Shown here in pieces: positions 18,194 to 26,901 of a stretch of DNA of 64,000 nt. The notes below the pieces were generated by a model, which saw only the letters and a list, made by a program, of their open reading frames with translations, was not told the origin of the DNA and did not search any database. The position numbers and the translations under genes were made by a program. Every line of letters starts with the position of its first letter. Within the stretch, counting starts at the first letter, position 1. Source of the DNA: Ruminococcus sp. (GTDB taxonomy: Bacteria > Bacillota > Clostridia > Lachnospirales > Lachnospiraceae); the NCBI GenBank assembly GCA_013911065.1, contig JACERV010000019.1, positions 36,803 to 100,802 on the forward strand. The letters run 5' to 3'.

Positions 18194-19672
18194 TCAATCC
18201 CTAGAATTTACATATCGGAATCCCCGATAGTTTCCTCCTGACGATTTTGCAGGTATCTCTTCTGCCTGACGCTGGGTTTGTTCTTCCGGTAATCCTATGT
18301 TGTCTATATTATTATATTTGCCGCAGCTTTCCACCCCCTGGGGAAACGTAAAAACATTATGAGGATCATATTTTTGTTTGATCTCTTTCAGACATTCAAC
18401 ATGACATCCGTAATATTCACTCTTATAGCAGCACAGTGCATCATAAGGAAAATTTACATAAGATCCTGTTGTGAGTGGAACCAGACACGGGAACTGTTGA
18501 TTGATCCACTCAGAATTGACACAGGCAAAACGGCTGTCCTCCCAAATGGTCTCTATCCATATAATATAATGTGCATTGCGGTGAAAAAATGCGGTATCAT
18601 TCACACACGTTTCGGCTACTTTACCACCCAGCGCATACATAGACAGTCCTGCATAAACAGAGCCATCCGGACGATTTTGAATCAAATCTACAATATCGCT
18701 GACTTCGCACAGACTAAACTGTCTGTAAACAAACCGGCTGGCAGATTGGAATTTTTCAAAGTCAGGATATGAGCTGCCAAGTATGGTTACGGCTTCTAAG
18801 AAGGTTACATACTGAATATCCGAGACAGCTCCTGGCAAATCCAAAAAACTTTGAACAAAACAAGCTGCTTCTTCCGGCTCACCATAGAAAATTCCTCTTA
18901 CCAGCATGGATAGACCATCTGCGTCGGAATTGTAGATTCTCGATATCAAAGTGAGACGTTGATCCGCATGACACAGCCATGTTTGCCATGTTTCCAGGAA
19001 TAGCTTTTGTGTCTGTGCATCTGAATGAAGGTAGTCAATCTCAATCAGCGTAACATTTTGGATAGGTGGAGGGAGCCTGAACGTCATAGAAATAACAACA
19101 CCAAAATTTCCTCCGCCCGCACCACGGCAGGCCCAGAATAAATCCTCATTGCACCTGCTATTTGCTTTGATAATCTGACCATCATAATTAACCAGTGTAA
19201 TCTCTTCCAGGCTGTCGCATCCCAAACCGAAGCAGCGGCAGGAAAGCCCCCATCCGCCACCAAGTGCATACCCGCTGACGCCTACCGTTGGACAAGTTCC
19301 GCCCGGGAAGGGGTACCCTTTAGATGCTATATATTTGTATAGCTCACGGTTTGTCACACCGCCCTGCACACAAACAGTATGGGACTGCTGATTTAGTTCT
19401 ATATCTTTCATTCTGCTTACATCAATTATGAGAATACCATTTCCATTGGAATATCCTTCGTAATTGTGGCCGCCGCTCCGGATTCGCAGTTCAACCTTGT
19501 TTCGCCTTGCCCACAGCACTGCATTGGACACATCCTCTGCCGTCCCGCAATAATTGATAATAAGTGGATAGTGCTGAACTGCATGGTTCCAGCCTTGTCT
19601 GTCTTCGTTATAAGAAGCATCACAAGGCGTAACAATAGAACCGCTTAATCCACAAAGAAAAGAAGCATCCAT
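18194..19672 (-). CDS. Berberine-bridge-type FAD-linked oxidoreductase
   Basis: 492 residues: an FAD-binding (PP-loop) domain followed by a BBE-type C-terminal segment (YYGCHVECLKEIKQKYDPHN). Two flavin-anchoring residues are visible: His69 in RSGGHNYEGYS and Cys127 in PGGTCPTVGVSG, which suggests bicovalently bound FAD. GYALGGGWGLSCRCFGLGCD is also typical. Homologs oxidise sugars or small alcohols, and two Bacillus relatives are spore-associated. The start is the ATG at 19672 after AAAGGAGGG. The C-terminal 35 residues are Gln/Glu-rich and may be flexible. Confidence 0.88.
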   Translation of the reverse strand: MDASFLCGLSGSIVTPCDASYNEDRQGWNHAVQHYPLIINYCGTAEDVSNAVLWARRNKVELRIRSGGHNYEGYSNGNGILIIDVSRMKDIELNQQSHTVCVQGGVTNRELYKYIASKGYPFPGGTCPTVGVSGYALGGGWGLSCRCFGLGCDSLEEITLVNYDGQIIKANSRCNEDLFWACRGAGGGNFGVVISMTFRLPPPIQNVTLIEIDYLHSDAQTQKLFLETWQTWLCHADQRLTLISRIYNSDADGLSMLVRGIFYGEPEEAACFVQSFLDLPGAVSDIQYVTFLEAVTILGSSYPDFEKFQSASRFVYRQFSLCEVSDIVDLIQNRPDGSVYAGLSMYALGGKVAETCVNDTAFFHRNAHYIIWIETIWEDSRFACVNSEWINQQFPCLVPLTTGSYVNFPYDALCCYKSEYYGCHVECLKEIKQKYDPHNVFTFPQGVESCGKYNNIDNIGLPEEQTQRQAEEIPAKSSGGNYRGFRYVNSRD

Positions 19673-19827
19673 CAAATCCCTCCTTTTTTATTCTTGATTT
19701 ATTGTCAGTTCAACTTCCGGGAACTGTATTTTATTATATGCAACGGTGTTTTAACGAGTTCACCGCAGCAAATTGCGATATGGTGAATATATGAAGATAT
19801 GGACAAAGATTCTCTTGGAGTATATCA

Positions 19828-19859
19828 AAGGCAGATATCTGGAAACAGATATCTGCCTT
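19828..19859 (-). terminator. Strong terminator of the ABC operon
   Basis: A perfect 14-bp stem (AAGGCAGATATCTG, 19828-19841 with 19846-19859) capped by a four-base loop. It lies 50 bases past the stop of the ABC permease at 19909 and separates that operon from the flavoenzyme promoter. Confidence 0.7.
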
Positions 19860-19908
19860 ATGGAAGTAATATAACTAAGCCAAAATTCTCCCGCTGTGGA
19901 TTCTTAAT

Positions 19909-20673
19909 TTATAATTGCTTCTTTCTAAATATCAATACTGATAACACTACCAAAAACAACGAAAGCAGGCAGGAGATTAAGATAGGACAATAGAGTGAAG
20001 ATACTTCTATAGAGTTTGTTACAAGTCCCAAATTGTCAGTCGCCAACGAAATCGGATTATACCTATGCGTTGCTGGGATTATATTTACGAGCATACAGAC
20101 TACTATTGCCGTGCCTGTGATGAGTAAGCATCCGTAATTGCTCTTTGTCAGGGTCGCTGCGAACAATAATACCGCAAGTAAAAACACACCAAACAGCCAC
20201 AGGCAGAACGTAGAAAATAATAAATTCACTGTTAAGTCCCCGGGAAAAAGGTACACCGTGTAACCATAAGTCAGTCCGAAGCATAGTGCAATACTGGTCG
20301 TCCAAACCAGAACCATACAGGTGTATTTTGAGAGGATGACCACAGTCCGAGATAATCCCTTTGTCAGCATGATGATGAGCGTTCCTTTTGACAGCTCCCA
20401 GGACAAAATGCTGCTAAACAGGATCGTCATCACAATCAGTCCCATTTGTGTCGCATTTTTGAAAAACTGTGTCCAGGCGTCAAAAGCAGTCGCCTCCGGC
20501 AAAGACATGGAGATGCTGTCCGCCATAAGACTTCCAAGTATTTCAGGCAGCAGTTTTGCCATGAGGGGATTTGTGATTCCAAAAACCGCGAAGACCATCA
20601 GCATAATGAGCAGCTTATAGGTTTTTGTGTATTCAAAAATCTCTTTTTTCAAAAAAACCGTGTAGTTTCTCAT
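19909..20673 (-). CDS. ABC-2-type transporter permease
   Basis: 254 residues with six predicted membrane segments (for example LLIMLMVFAVFGITNPLMA and CPILISCLLSLFLVVLSVLI). It overlaps the ATPase gene by 4 bases (ATGA) and is the last gene of a four-gene operon (regulator, small membrane protein, ATPase, permease). Substrate unknown. Confidence 0.85.
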   Translation of the reverse strand: MRNYTVFLKKEIFEYTKTYKLLIMLMVFAVFGITNPLMAKLLPEILGSLMADSISMSLPEATAFDAWTQFFKNATQMGLIVMTILFSSILSWELSKGTLIIMLTKGLSRTVVILSKYTCMVLVWTTSIALCFGLTYGYTVYLFPGDLTVNLLFSTFCLWLFGVFLLAVLLFAATLTKSNYGCLLITGTAIVVCMLVNIIPATHRYNPISLATDNLGLVTNSIEVSSLYCPILISCLLSLFLVVLSVLIFRKKQL

Positions 20674-21590
20674 TGCACCGCCTCCATAAACAGACTTTCC
20701 AGCGTTGGTTCCATAGCTGCAAACTTAAGCGGTACAATCTGCTTTTGCGATAACACGCTCAGCAGAAAATGTCCGCCCACATTGTGATCGGCAACCAATG
20801 CGGTCACAGAGTTTCCGCTGCGCGATAAACTGATTGCCGGTTGCCTCAGTTCCTCCGCGTTCTCGAATAAAGACGCTTCCTCCAAACTACCGAATTCAAG
20901 AATAAACCCGTTATGCCTGTGGCGCTCTTTTATTTCAGAAAGCGTACCATGCAACGTCAGCCTGCCTTTGTGCAATACCGCAATGCGGTCACAGACTCTT
21001 TCTACGTCTGACAGGATATGGGTGGAAAACACAACTGTTGTTTTTCCTTTCACTGCAAGTAAGATGTCTAGTATTTCCTTTCTGCCGATTGGGTCAAGTG
21101 CCGATGTCGGTTCGTCACAGATAAGAAGTTTGGGCTCGTTCAGCAAGGCCTGTGCGATACCAAGGCGTTGCTTCATTCCCCTCGAAAACCCGCTGATTTT
21201 CTTTTTTTCGTCTTTCAACCCCACAAGCGACAGTAATTCTTCGCTCTTCAATTTGGTTCTCGCTTTCGTAAGGCCGGTTATTTCACCGCATAGCTTCAAA
21301 TATTCCAATGGCCTCATGTATCCATAGAACTCCGGAACATCAGGAAGAAAGCCGATGCTGCGGTTGGTTTTTGTTTCGCCATACGCAACCTTTTCACCGC
21401 ATACGGTTACACTTCCGCTGTCCGGCTTCAATAATCCGAGAACAATTTTCATCGTTGTTGTTTTACCCGCGCCATTCTGCCCGACAAAACCAAATATAGA
21501 ATGCTCCGGCACATCCATGTCCAATCCACTGAGCACTTCATAGTTTCCAAAGTGCTTGAAAAGCTGATTAACCTCTAAAATACCCATCAT
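20670..21590 (-). CDS. ABC transporter ATP-binding protein
   Basis: 306 residues with Walker A GQNGAGKTTT, signature FSRGMKQRLGIAQ (a variant of LSGGQ), Walker B LLICDEPTSALDP and STHIL. The frame is open further upstream, but that part overlaps the PLDc_N gene; the tandem ATGs at 21590 and 21587 follow a GGGGGG ribosome site, and the first overlaps the stop of the upstream gene by 4 bases. It drives the permease at 19909-20673. Confidence 0.9.
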   Translation of the reverse strand: MMGILEVNQLFKHFGNYEVLSGLDMDVPEHSIFGFVGQNGAGKTTTMKIVLGLLKPDSGSVTVCGEKVAYGETKTNRSIGFLPDVPEFYGYMRPLEYLKLCGEITGLTKARTKLKSEELLSLVGLKDEKKKISGFSRGMKQRLGIAQALLNEPKLLICDEPTSALDPIGRKEILDILLAVKGKTTVVFSTHILSDVERVCDRIAVLHKGRLTLHGTLSEIKERHRHNGFILEFGSLEEASLFENAEELRQPAISLSRSGNSVTALVADHNVGGHFLLSVLSQKQIVPLKFAAMEPTLESLFMEAVQ

Positions 21591-21793
21591 TCTTCCCCCC
21601 TGCCGAAGGCGAAGTATACAACCGAGCCGATAATCTGGACGAACATGACAATCAAAGCCCACATCACTTTATTCCCGAAACGGTAATGGGGATGCCGCAG
21701 CACATGAACAAGGGCGGTAATACCAAGTGCAACCTGCGCGGCAACCAGTGGAATGAGAAACGGCAAATATTCCTTCAATATAGCTAAATCCAT
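21587..21793 (-). CDS. Small two-span membrane protein (PLDc_N-like)
   Basis: 68 residues with two membrane segments (FLIPLVAAQVALGITALVHV and VMWALIVMFVQIIGSVVYF) joined by a short basic stretch (LRHPHYRFGNK). This matches the short PLD-nuclease N-terminal domain proteins often encoded beside ABC exporters. It is translationally coupled to the ATPase gene and probably acts with that exporter. Confidence 0.75.
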   Translation of the reverse strand: MDLAILKEYLPFLIPLVAAQVALGITALVHVLRHPHYRFGNKVMWALIVMFVQIIGSVVYFAFGRGEE

Positions 21794-21805
21794 GATGCAC
21801 TCCTC

Positions 21806-22912
21806 CTAACAATTGTTTTTTAGTTTTTCTGAAATCCTCTGAAAGCGGCGCTCATCAGCCAATGCAGAAAACACGGGATTATTTACCACCCCGTCGGCCA
21901 TACTCTGGCGGACGATTTTCTCATCCCGGGGCAGGGCGGTTCCTAAATCAAACTCTTCAAACCACTCATCTATCAGATTGAAGTAATCATCTCCTTTTAA
22001 TTGCAACGGATAAATATCTCCTGTGACAAGCTCCACGTATTCTTCAAGGATTTCCAAGGCTCTTTCTGTATTTCCAAGCAGCATATATCCGTGCGCAGCC
22101 AAGATGTGGAACTTTATGAGTATCGAAGGGTGAAGATTTTTTAAGTCAAAAGCCTCAGCGACCGCAAGCGCTCGCCTGTATGTTTCATCAAACTGTTCCG
22201 GCTCGTCTGTACAAAGCATAAGATAATCGGGAAAGGCACCAAAAAGAGAAGCCATATGCTGGTAGATGCCGACTTGCAGTGTGGATTTGGCTTCCCGGGG
22301 TTTGCCAATCATTTGGTAGGCTGGCGCAAGTAGAGTTTCCGCAGAAATTATCTTCCGGCTTGTTCCTTCAAGCAGCTCTATAACCTCATTTGGATTACCC
22401 AGCGTCAAGGCGCAGAATGCCTCCATATTTAATGAGAGCTGCTTAAGCTCCGCATCTTCACTTTCTTTTTTCACCCGGATAAACAGCTCTTTGGCTTCGG
22501 CAATCACAGAGAAGGCTTTATCCATGTCACCGGATTCCATGCTGTTGTTTACGAGCAGTGCGCCAATTTGGAAGAGCAACGGAAAGCAGGAGAAATACTT
22601 TTTAGCAATCTCACGGCAGCACTCCAATACTTCATCGAATGGTTTTGAAGCAAAATCGGCGGATAGTCTTAGATACAATTTACGGATATCCCCTTTGCTC
22701 ATTTGCGGCTCATAGCCCATAAGCTCATCAATGCTAATATTGAAAAAGGCCGCAAGCTGCGGGAGAAAAGTAATATCAGGATAACTTTGGTTTGTTTCCC
22801 ATTTAGAAACGGAAGCCTTTGATACTCCAATGTAGCTTGCAAGATCGTCTTGAGTCAGCCCTTTTTCTCTGCGCTTGTTGATGATGGCTCTGGCAATATT
22901 GATTTCTTTCAT
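21806..22912 (-). CDS. XRE-family regulator with C-terminal TPR-like helices
   Basis: 368 residues: an N-terminal Cro/CI helix-turn-helix (KRREKGLTQDDLASYIGVSK, then WETNQSYPDITFLPQLA), followed by about 290 helical residues with TPR-like periodicity, as in peptide- or stress-responsive regulators. I place the start at ATG 22912, 7 bases after GGAGGTG; the longer frame has no ribosome site. It heads the ABC operon, 12 bases before the PLDc_N gene. Inverted half-sites overlap its promoter, suggesting self-repression. Confidence 0.85.
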   Translation of the reverse strand: MKEINIARAIINKRREKGLTQDDLASYIGVSKASVSKWETNQSYPDITFLPQLAAFFNISIDELMGYEPQMSKGDIRKLYLRLSADFASKPFDEVLECCREIAKKYFSCFPLLFQIGALLVNNSMESGDMDKAFSVIAEAKELFIRVKKESEDAELKQLSLNMEAFCALTLGNPNEVIELLEGTSRKIISAETLLAPAYQMIGKPREAKSTLQVGIYQHMASLFGAFPDYLMLCTDEPEQFDETYRRALAVAEAFDLKNLHPSILIKFHILAAHGYMLLGNTERALEILEEYVELVTGDIYPLQLKGDDYFNLIDEWFEEFDLGTALPRDEKIVRQSMADGVVNNPVFSALADERRFQRISEKLKNNC

Positions 22913-22931
22913 GTTCATCACCTCCACTATT

Positions 22932-22995
22932 ATTATACTGGCTAACAAAATCAACCTCAATGGATTTGTAGTTGATTTCCGGTGATTAAATCAAC
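22932..22995 (-). promoter_or_regulatory. Promoter with three AAATCAAC operator half-sites
   Basis: On the minus strand TTGAGG (22955-22960) and TATAAT (22932-22937) are 17 bases apart, just upstream of the XRE regulator. AAATCAAC-type half-sites lie at 22948-22955, 22971-22978 (opposite orientation) and 22988-22995, the first overlapping the -35/spacer. This layout fits a dimeric repressor controlling its own operon. Confidence 0.5.
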
Positions 22996-23103
22996 TGCAG
23001 GGAAACTTATGGTGTTGCGTGAGATAACTCCCGCCTGTACGAAGATGGTTTTGGCGTATCCTGCAAAGCCGCTTCCTTTCTGAGTTTAGGGCAAAAGAAA
23101 AGA

Positions 23104-23120
23104 GCGATCATGATGATCGC
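23104..23120 (-). terminator. Terminator after the Ntn-hydrolase gene
   Basis: Hairpin GCGATCA-TGA-TGATCGC; on the minus strand it is followed by TCTTTTCTTTT. It lies about 43 bases after the stop at 23163. Confidence 0.55.
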
Positions 23121-23162
23121 CCAATAATTATAAATACTTGGTACCTTGTTTAGATTTTAATG

Positions 23163-24161
23163 TTAAATTGGCAGAAACTCTACAGGCCTAAATATTGAGC
23201 CGAGATCGATAAGCTTTTGATTCCATTGATTAGATTTGTCATCATTGATGGATGCCTTATAAATTTGCTGGTTTGTATGGGTATTCACAAAATAGTCCCC
23301 TTTTTCTTGGTTTATAAAAGCCGTGTACAATGTGAAATCTGAAGTATCGCGCCCTGTCATTATAACACCCTTAGGTATACTTACGCTTTTAAGACACTGG
23401 AAACAAAGCCCTACGGCGGAATTATCATCTGGGGGTGTGTATGTGTGTTCTTTTATAAATGCTGTGCGCACAAATCTTTCAGGTGACGCAAACCCTCCGG
23501 GAAGTCCAAGGGTTCCTCCGGCTTGGCTGGGTGCAGAAAGCTTCACTTCTCCCCATTGGGTGTTTTCACATTGGATGGAAGTGACATTTGTATAATTATT
23601 AAGATTTGTCATGTGCCAAGAAAAATCTGGTGCATTTGTAAGTACTCCAATTTGATTTTGAAAAACGGTAAATCCCTTTTCGGTTTTCTCAATAACCACG
23701 CATCTTCCGCTTTTTTCCGTCGCAATCCAATGAAGCGGTGCGGCGGTTTTAGTTACTGGGTCGGCTTTACCAATAAGGCTCACTTCCTTAACGGCTTGCT
23801 TTACATCAGAAACTGTTGAACATCTTCCAAGTATATATTTTAGAAAATCAAAAGCGGCAAGCTGAATTTTTTGTGTGCTTTGGTAAAGTGAATCATATTT
23901 TGCACAACCGCTGAAATAAAGAGCAGCTGCAGCGAAACCTGTTTCATTTACACCATCAAAAAATGATAAAAGCCCCTCAAGCTGCTGCCCAATGCCAATA
24001 AACTTATACCTTGTTGTTATTTTTCTCATATCTGCAGCGCTTTTCCATATATATTGCCGTGGTACTATAAAAAAATGAGGATCGATATCATGAGAAAAAT
24101 CCATATTTCTTCCAAAAAAACTTTTATTTTGCAGTGTTTTCATTGTTATTGAGGTGCACAT
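23163..24161 (-). CDS. Choloylglycine hydrolase / penicillin V acylase-family Ntn-hydrolase
   Basis: 332 residues. After removal of Met, Cys2 would be the N-terminal nucleophile (MCTSITMKT). Arg18 and Asp21 of the family are in place (FFGRNMDFSH), as are the VLTNAPDF asparagine and the late arginine in GLPGGFASPERFVR. Enzymes of this family cleave amide bonds of conjugated bile acids, penicillin V or N-acyl homoserine lactones; sequence reading alone does not decide which. The gene is monocistronic with its own terminator. The 24162-24411 stretch upstream holds only its promoter region. Confidence 0.85.
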   Translation of the reverse strand: MCTSITMKTLQNKSFFGRNMDFSHDIDPHFFIVPRQYIWKSAADMRKITTRYKFIGIGQQLEGLLSFFDGVNETGFAAAALYFSGCAKYDSLYQSTQKIQLAAFDFLKYILGRCSTVSDVKQAVKEVSLIGKADPVTKTAAPLHWIATEKSGRCVVIEKTEKGFTVFQNQIGVLTNAPDFSWHMTNLNNYTNVTSIQCENTQWGEVKLSAPSQAGGTLGLPGGFASPERFVRTAFIKEHTYTPPDDNSAVGLCFQCLKSVSIPKGVIMTGRDTSDFTLYTAFINQEKGDYFVNTHTNQQIYKASINDDKSNQWNQKLIDLGSIFRPVEFLPI

Positions 24162-24411
24162 TATCTATTCTCCATTAAAAACTTTTATATAGAATATGTA
24201 TATGAGGATTAAGAAGAAAAAGAATAATATGAATCTTTACACAGGAACATATGATTTAGGAAGATTAAGCTTATAAATCTCCACAGTTTCTGTGTTCAAC
24301 AAATGTTTTTTCGCGGCTAAATTTTCCATATTTTCGGTATCAGTGTGAAATTACTGTATTGCATAAAGAATAGCATGAATTCTCGTTTATCAAACGTCCC
24401 ATTTTTTATAA

Positions 24412-24618
24412 TTATCTCCTGGGCGCGGCTTCCACAGTTTCCGTCGTTCCTTTGGTGCGGGACTGCTCGAATCTGAAATTTCACTGGATATGCTTAGCGA
24501 ATTGCTTGGGCATACTCACATGGATTCGGCAAAGCCATACCTTGCTGCAAATGAACTGGGATTAAAAAGTTGTGCCATTGGATTGATTTCTATCGAGAAA
24601 GCAGGTGAGGGATGGTGA
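24412..24618 (+). pseudogene. Tyrosine recombinase 1 of the RIT trio, N-terminus deleted
   Basis: Only the C-terminal catalytic end remains: HxxR in FHSFRRSFG, then LLGHTHMDSAKPYL with the nucleophilic tyrosine. The frame is closed by a stop just upstream (24409-24411) and has no start codon. The stop TGA overlaps the ATG of the next recombinase. The break point at about 24412-24420 marks the left deletion edge. Confidence 0.75.
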
Positions 24619-25583
24619 AGCGCGTTTTTAGTAGTCACTTTGCAAGGTCCATTCAGCAATTCATTGAACAGAAGAATGCTCTGGGTTTTCCGTATGAAGA
24701 AAGCATTCGTATACTACATGTGTTTGATCGATTTTGCATGGACAAATATCCCGATGAAACGGCGTTGACCAAAGAACTTTGCATGGCCTGGGCGGTTCGG
24801 AAAGAAGCGGAACAAAACAACTCCTTTCGCAATCGCTTAATGCCGGTTCGGGAATTTGCCAGATACTTAAACAGGATTGGAGAAGCAGCCTATGTGCTTC
24901 CCCAGGATTTGTCCCAAAAAGGTCCACGCCACATGCCGCATATTTACTCTGAGGAAGAAATCGCTGCTTTTTGGCACGTTCTGGATCTAATCCGTCCGAG
25001 AGGGGGATTCCCCATCCGTCATCTTGTGATACCAACGATTTTTCGTTTGATCTATTGCTGTGGCTTGCGTCCCATAGAGGCGAGGAAACTCCGTGTAGAA
25101 AATGTTGATTTGGACGTCGGAAAACTCAAGATTATGGAATCCAAGGGGCACAAGGATCGCATTGTTATGATGACTGACGATATGACAGAACTATTATGGC
25201 AATACCATCAACAAGTGAGCCGCATTATGCCAGGGCAGGAACTGTTTTTCCCTAATTCTCAGGGACATTTGTATACGAAGAAATGGATTGAAAAGACATT
25301 TCGCATCATGTGGGCCAAAACTGGTATTCCAGTATCCACCGAAAAGCCGCCCAGAATTTATGATTTTCGTCACACCTTCGCAACGCATCGCCTGTATATG
25401 TGGCTGCGGGAGGGCAAGGATGTTTCCGCTCAACTGCCTTATCTCAGTGCCTACATGGGGCATTCACAACTATCTGATACCTATTACTACGTCCATCTGG
25501 TCCCGGAACTGTTCACGGCTATGTCCGGATTGGATTTCTCAAAATACGAGAGTTTGCTGCCGGAGGTGGAGATTGATGAATGA
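24612..25583 (+). CDS. Tyrosine recombinase 2 of the RIT trio
   Basis: 323 residues: an N-terminal core-binding domain (SIQQFIEQKNALGFPYEESI), then a catalytic domain with the first arginine in CCGLRPIEARKL, HxxR in YDFRHTFATH, and LGHSQLSDTYYYVHL containing the tyrosine nucleophile. It belongs to the same class as phage and transposon integrases. It overlaps its neighbours on both sides, so the three proteins are probably made together and act as one complex. Confidence 0.85.
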   Translation: MVKRVFSSHFARSIQQFIEQKNALGFPYEESIRILHVFDRFCMDKYPDETALTKELCMAWAVRKEAEQNNSFRNRLMPVREFARYLNRIGEAAYVLPQDLSQKGPRHMPHIYSEEEIAAFWHVLDLIRPRGGFPIRHLVIPTIFRLIYCCGLRPIEARKLRVENVDLDVGKLKIMESKGHKDRIVMMTDDMTELLWQYHQQVSRIMPGQELFFPNSQGHLYTKKWIEKTFRIMWAKTGIPVSTEKPPRIYDFRHTFATHRLYMWLREGKDVSAQLPYLSAYMGHSQLSDTYYYVHLVPELFTAMSGLDFSKYESLLPEVEIDE

Positions 25584-26595
25584 TTTTTTCAAGGCCGTCA
25601 GAGGTTATCTTCTTGAGTATCTGCCTAAACAGCGGTGTTGCAGCGAAAACACCATCAAATCCTACCGAAATGCACTAAACCTGCTTGTTGAATATCTCCG
25701 CACTGAAAAGCAACTGACCGTTTCTCACATTGATTTCGGTCTGTTTAACCGTAATTTGATTCTGGAATATCTGGATTGGTTGGAAAATGTGCGCAACTGC
25801 GGTGCAACCACACGAAACCAACGGCTTATGGTAATACGGGCTTTCTTCAAGTACGCTGGTGAGTTAGATTGTACACAGGTGGCTTTGCAGCTTGAGGTGA
25901 AAGGGATACCCACTAAAAAGACGCCAGGTAGAATAGTAGAATTTCTTTCCGAGGATGCACTACAAACTTTGCTCAGTCAACCTGATGTGAGGAAACGAAC
26001 AAACCTTCGCAATCGCTTTTTTATGACGCTCATGTATGAAACTGCTGCGCGATGCGATGAATTGTTGAGTATGAAGGTCCGTGACCTGCGGCTGGATGTT
26101 CGTCATCCTGTCGTATATCTGACCGGAAAGGGAAACAAAACCCGTTCTGTAGCCTTGCTGCCCAAGGCTGTGGAGCATTGTAAACAATATCTGAAAGTGT
26201 TTCACGCCGATACCGTCAAAGATGATTTCCTGTTTTTTACTGTTATTCATGGCACAAAACAAGCAATGTCACCGGATAATGCTGCCGCATTTATGAAAAA
26301 GTACGGCGAAATGGCACGTAAGATTTGCCCTGAAGTCCCTGAAAGGGTGCATCCTCATCAACTGCGGCATACAAGGGCGATTCATTTATACCGTGATGGT
26401 ATGCCACTGGCCGTATTATCTGAATTTCTTGGCCACGTTGATCCAGAAACCACAAAAATCTACGCATATGCCGATGCCGAAATGAAGCGCGCGGCTATGG
26501 AAAAAGCTGAACACTTGCGAAAGGGGGTGCCTGTTCCCATACCTATTTGGAAGGACAATGAGGATATGATCCTGGAATTGTCCGGACTTAAATGA
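25576..26595 (+). CDS. Tyrosine recombinase 3 of the RIT trio
   Basis: 339 residues from the ATG at 25576, which overlaps the stop of recombinase 2 by 8 bases; the frame is open further upstream but lies within recombinase 2. A SAM-like N-terminal domain (CCSENTIKSYRNALNLLVEY) is followed by a catalytic domain with YETAARCDELLSMKV, HPHQLRHTRAIHLYRDG and FLGHVDPETTKIYAYA, giving the complete R-H-R-H-Y set. Confidence 0.88.
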   Translation: MNDFFKAVRGYLLEYLPKQRCCSENTIKSYRNALNLLVEYLRTEKQLTVSHIDFGLFNRNLILEYLDWLENVRNCGATTRNQRLMVIRAFFKYAGELDCTQVALQLEVKGIPTKKTPGRIVEFLSEDALQTLLSQPDVRKRTNLRNRFFMTLMYETAARCDELLSMKVRDLRLDVRHPVVYLTGKGNKTRSVALLPKAVEHCKQYLKVFHADTVKDDFLFFTVIHGTKQAMSPDNAAAFMKKYGEMARKICPEVPERVHPHQLRHTRAIHLYRDGMPLAVLSEFLGHVDPETTKIYAYADAEMKRAAMEKAEHLRKGVPVPIPIWKDNEDMILELSGLK

Positions 26596-26631
26596 TTTGT
26601 TATTCCGAAGTTTTCACGAAGAAGCTGCCTA

Positions 26632-26901
26632 TTAAGCGGCTTTCTCGTCTGACTTCGGGATAACTATTTCCTCGGTATTATCCTGACAGGGTGAGCCGCC
26701 GCAGATGATATCCACAGGCGGGAGCTTCGCTCCGTTCAGCTTTGTGATATCGCCGACATGGTGCATTTCGGGAAATCGGATTTTTGTTACTTCGATGGGA
26801 AAGGCTTCAATCTCGCTTGCCCATAAAGGAGTGATGCCGTTGCGTATCGCTGCCAGCGGGAAGCCTCCGATCCCATCGAAAAGGCTCCCCATGGTCAGCA
26901 T
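26632..26901 (-). pseudogene. Truncated C5-cytosine DNA methyltransferase (Dcm type)
   Basis: The first 73 residues are the start of a C5-cytosine methyltransferase: motif I GSLFDGIGGFPLAA and the catalytic PCQ of motif IV in CGGSPCQD. Right after PCQD the similarity ends, and about 15 unrelated residues lead to a stop. The break coincides with the right end of the RIT element (about 26680). Intact homologs have about 300 or more residues, so this one is inactive. It overlaps the DUF4406 gene by one base, as it would in an intact ICE operon. Confidence 0.75.

Larger units (their letters stand above)
24412..26664 (+). mobile_element. Truncated recombinase-in-trio (RIT) element
   Basis: Three tyrosine recombinase genes lie in tandem with overlapping ends (7 and 8 bases), the hallmark of RIT elements. 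The first is cut down to its last 68 codons, so the left end has been lost. To the right, after the third gene, an imperfect inverted repeat (26599-26610 with 26653-26664, 11 of 12 bases matching) surrounds a nested hairpin and may mark the element's right end. The DNA beyond enters a truncated cytosine methyltransferase gene. Confidence 0.7.

Noticed and set aside
25288..25575. Upstream extension of recombinase 3
   Set aside because: This part lies wholly within recombinase 2 in another frame; ATG 25576 with an 8-base overlap is the natural start.
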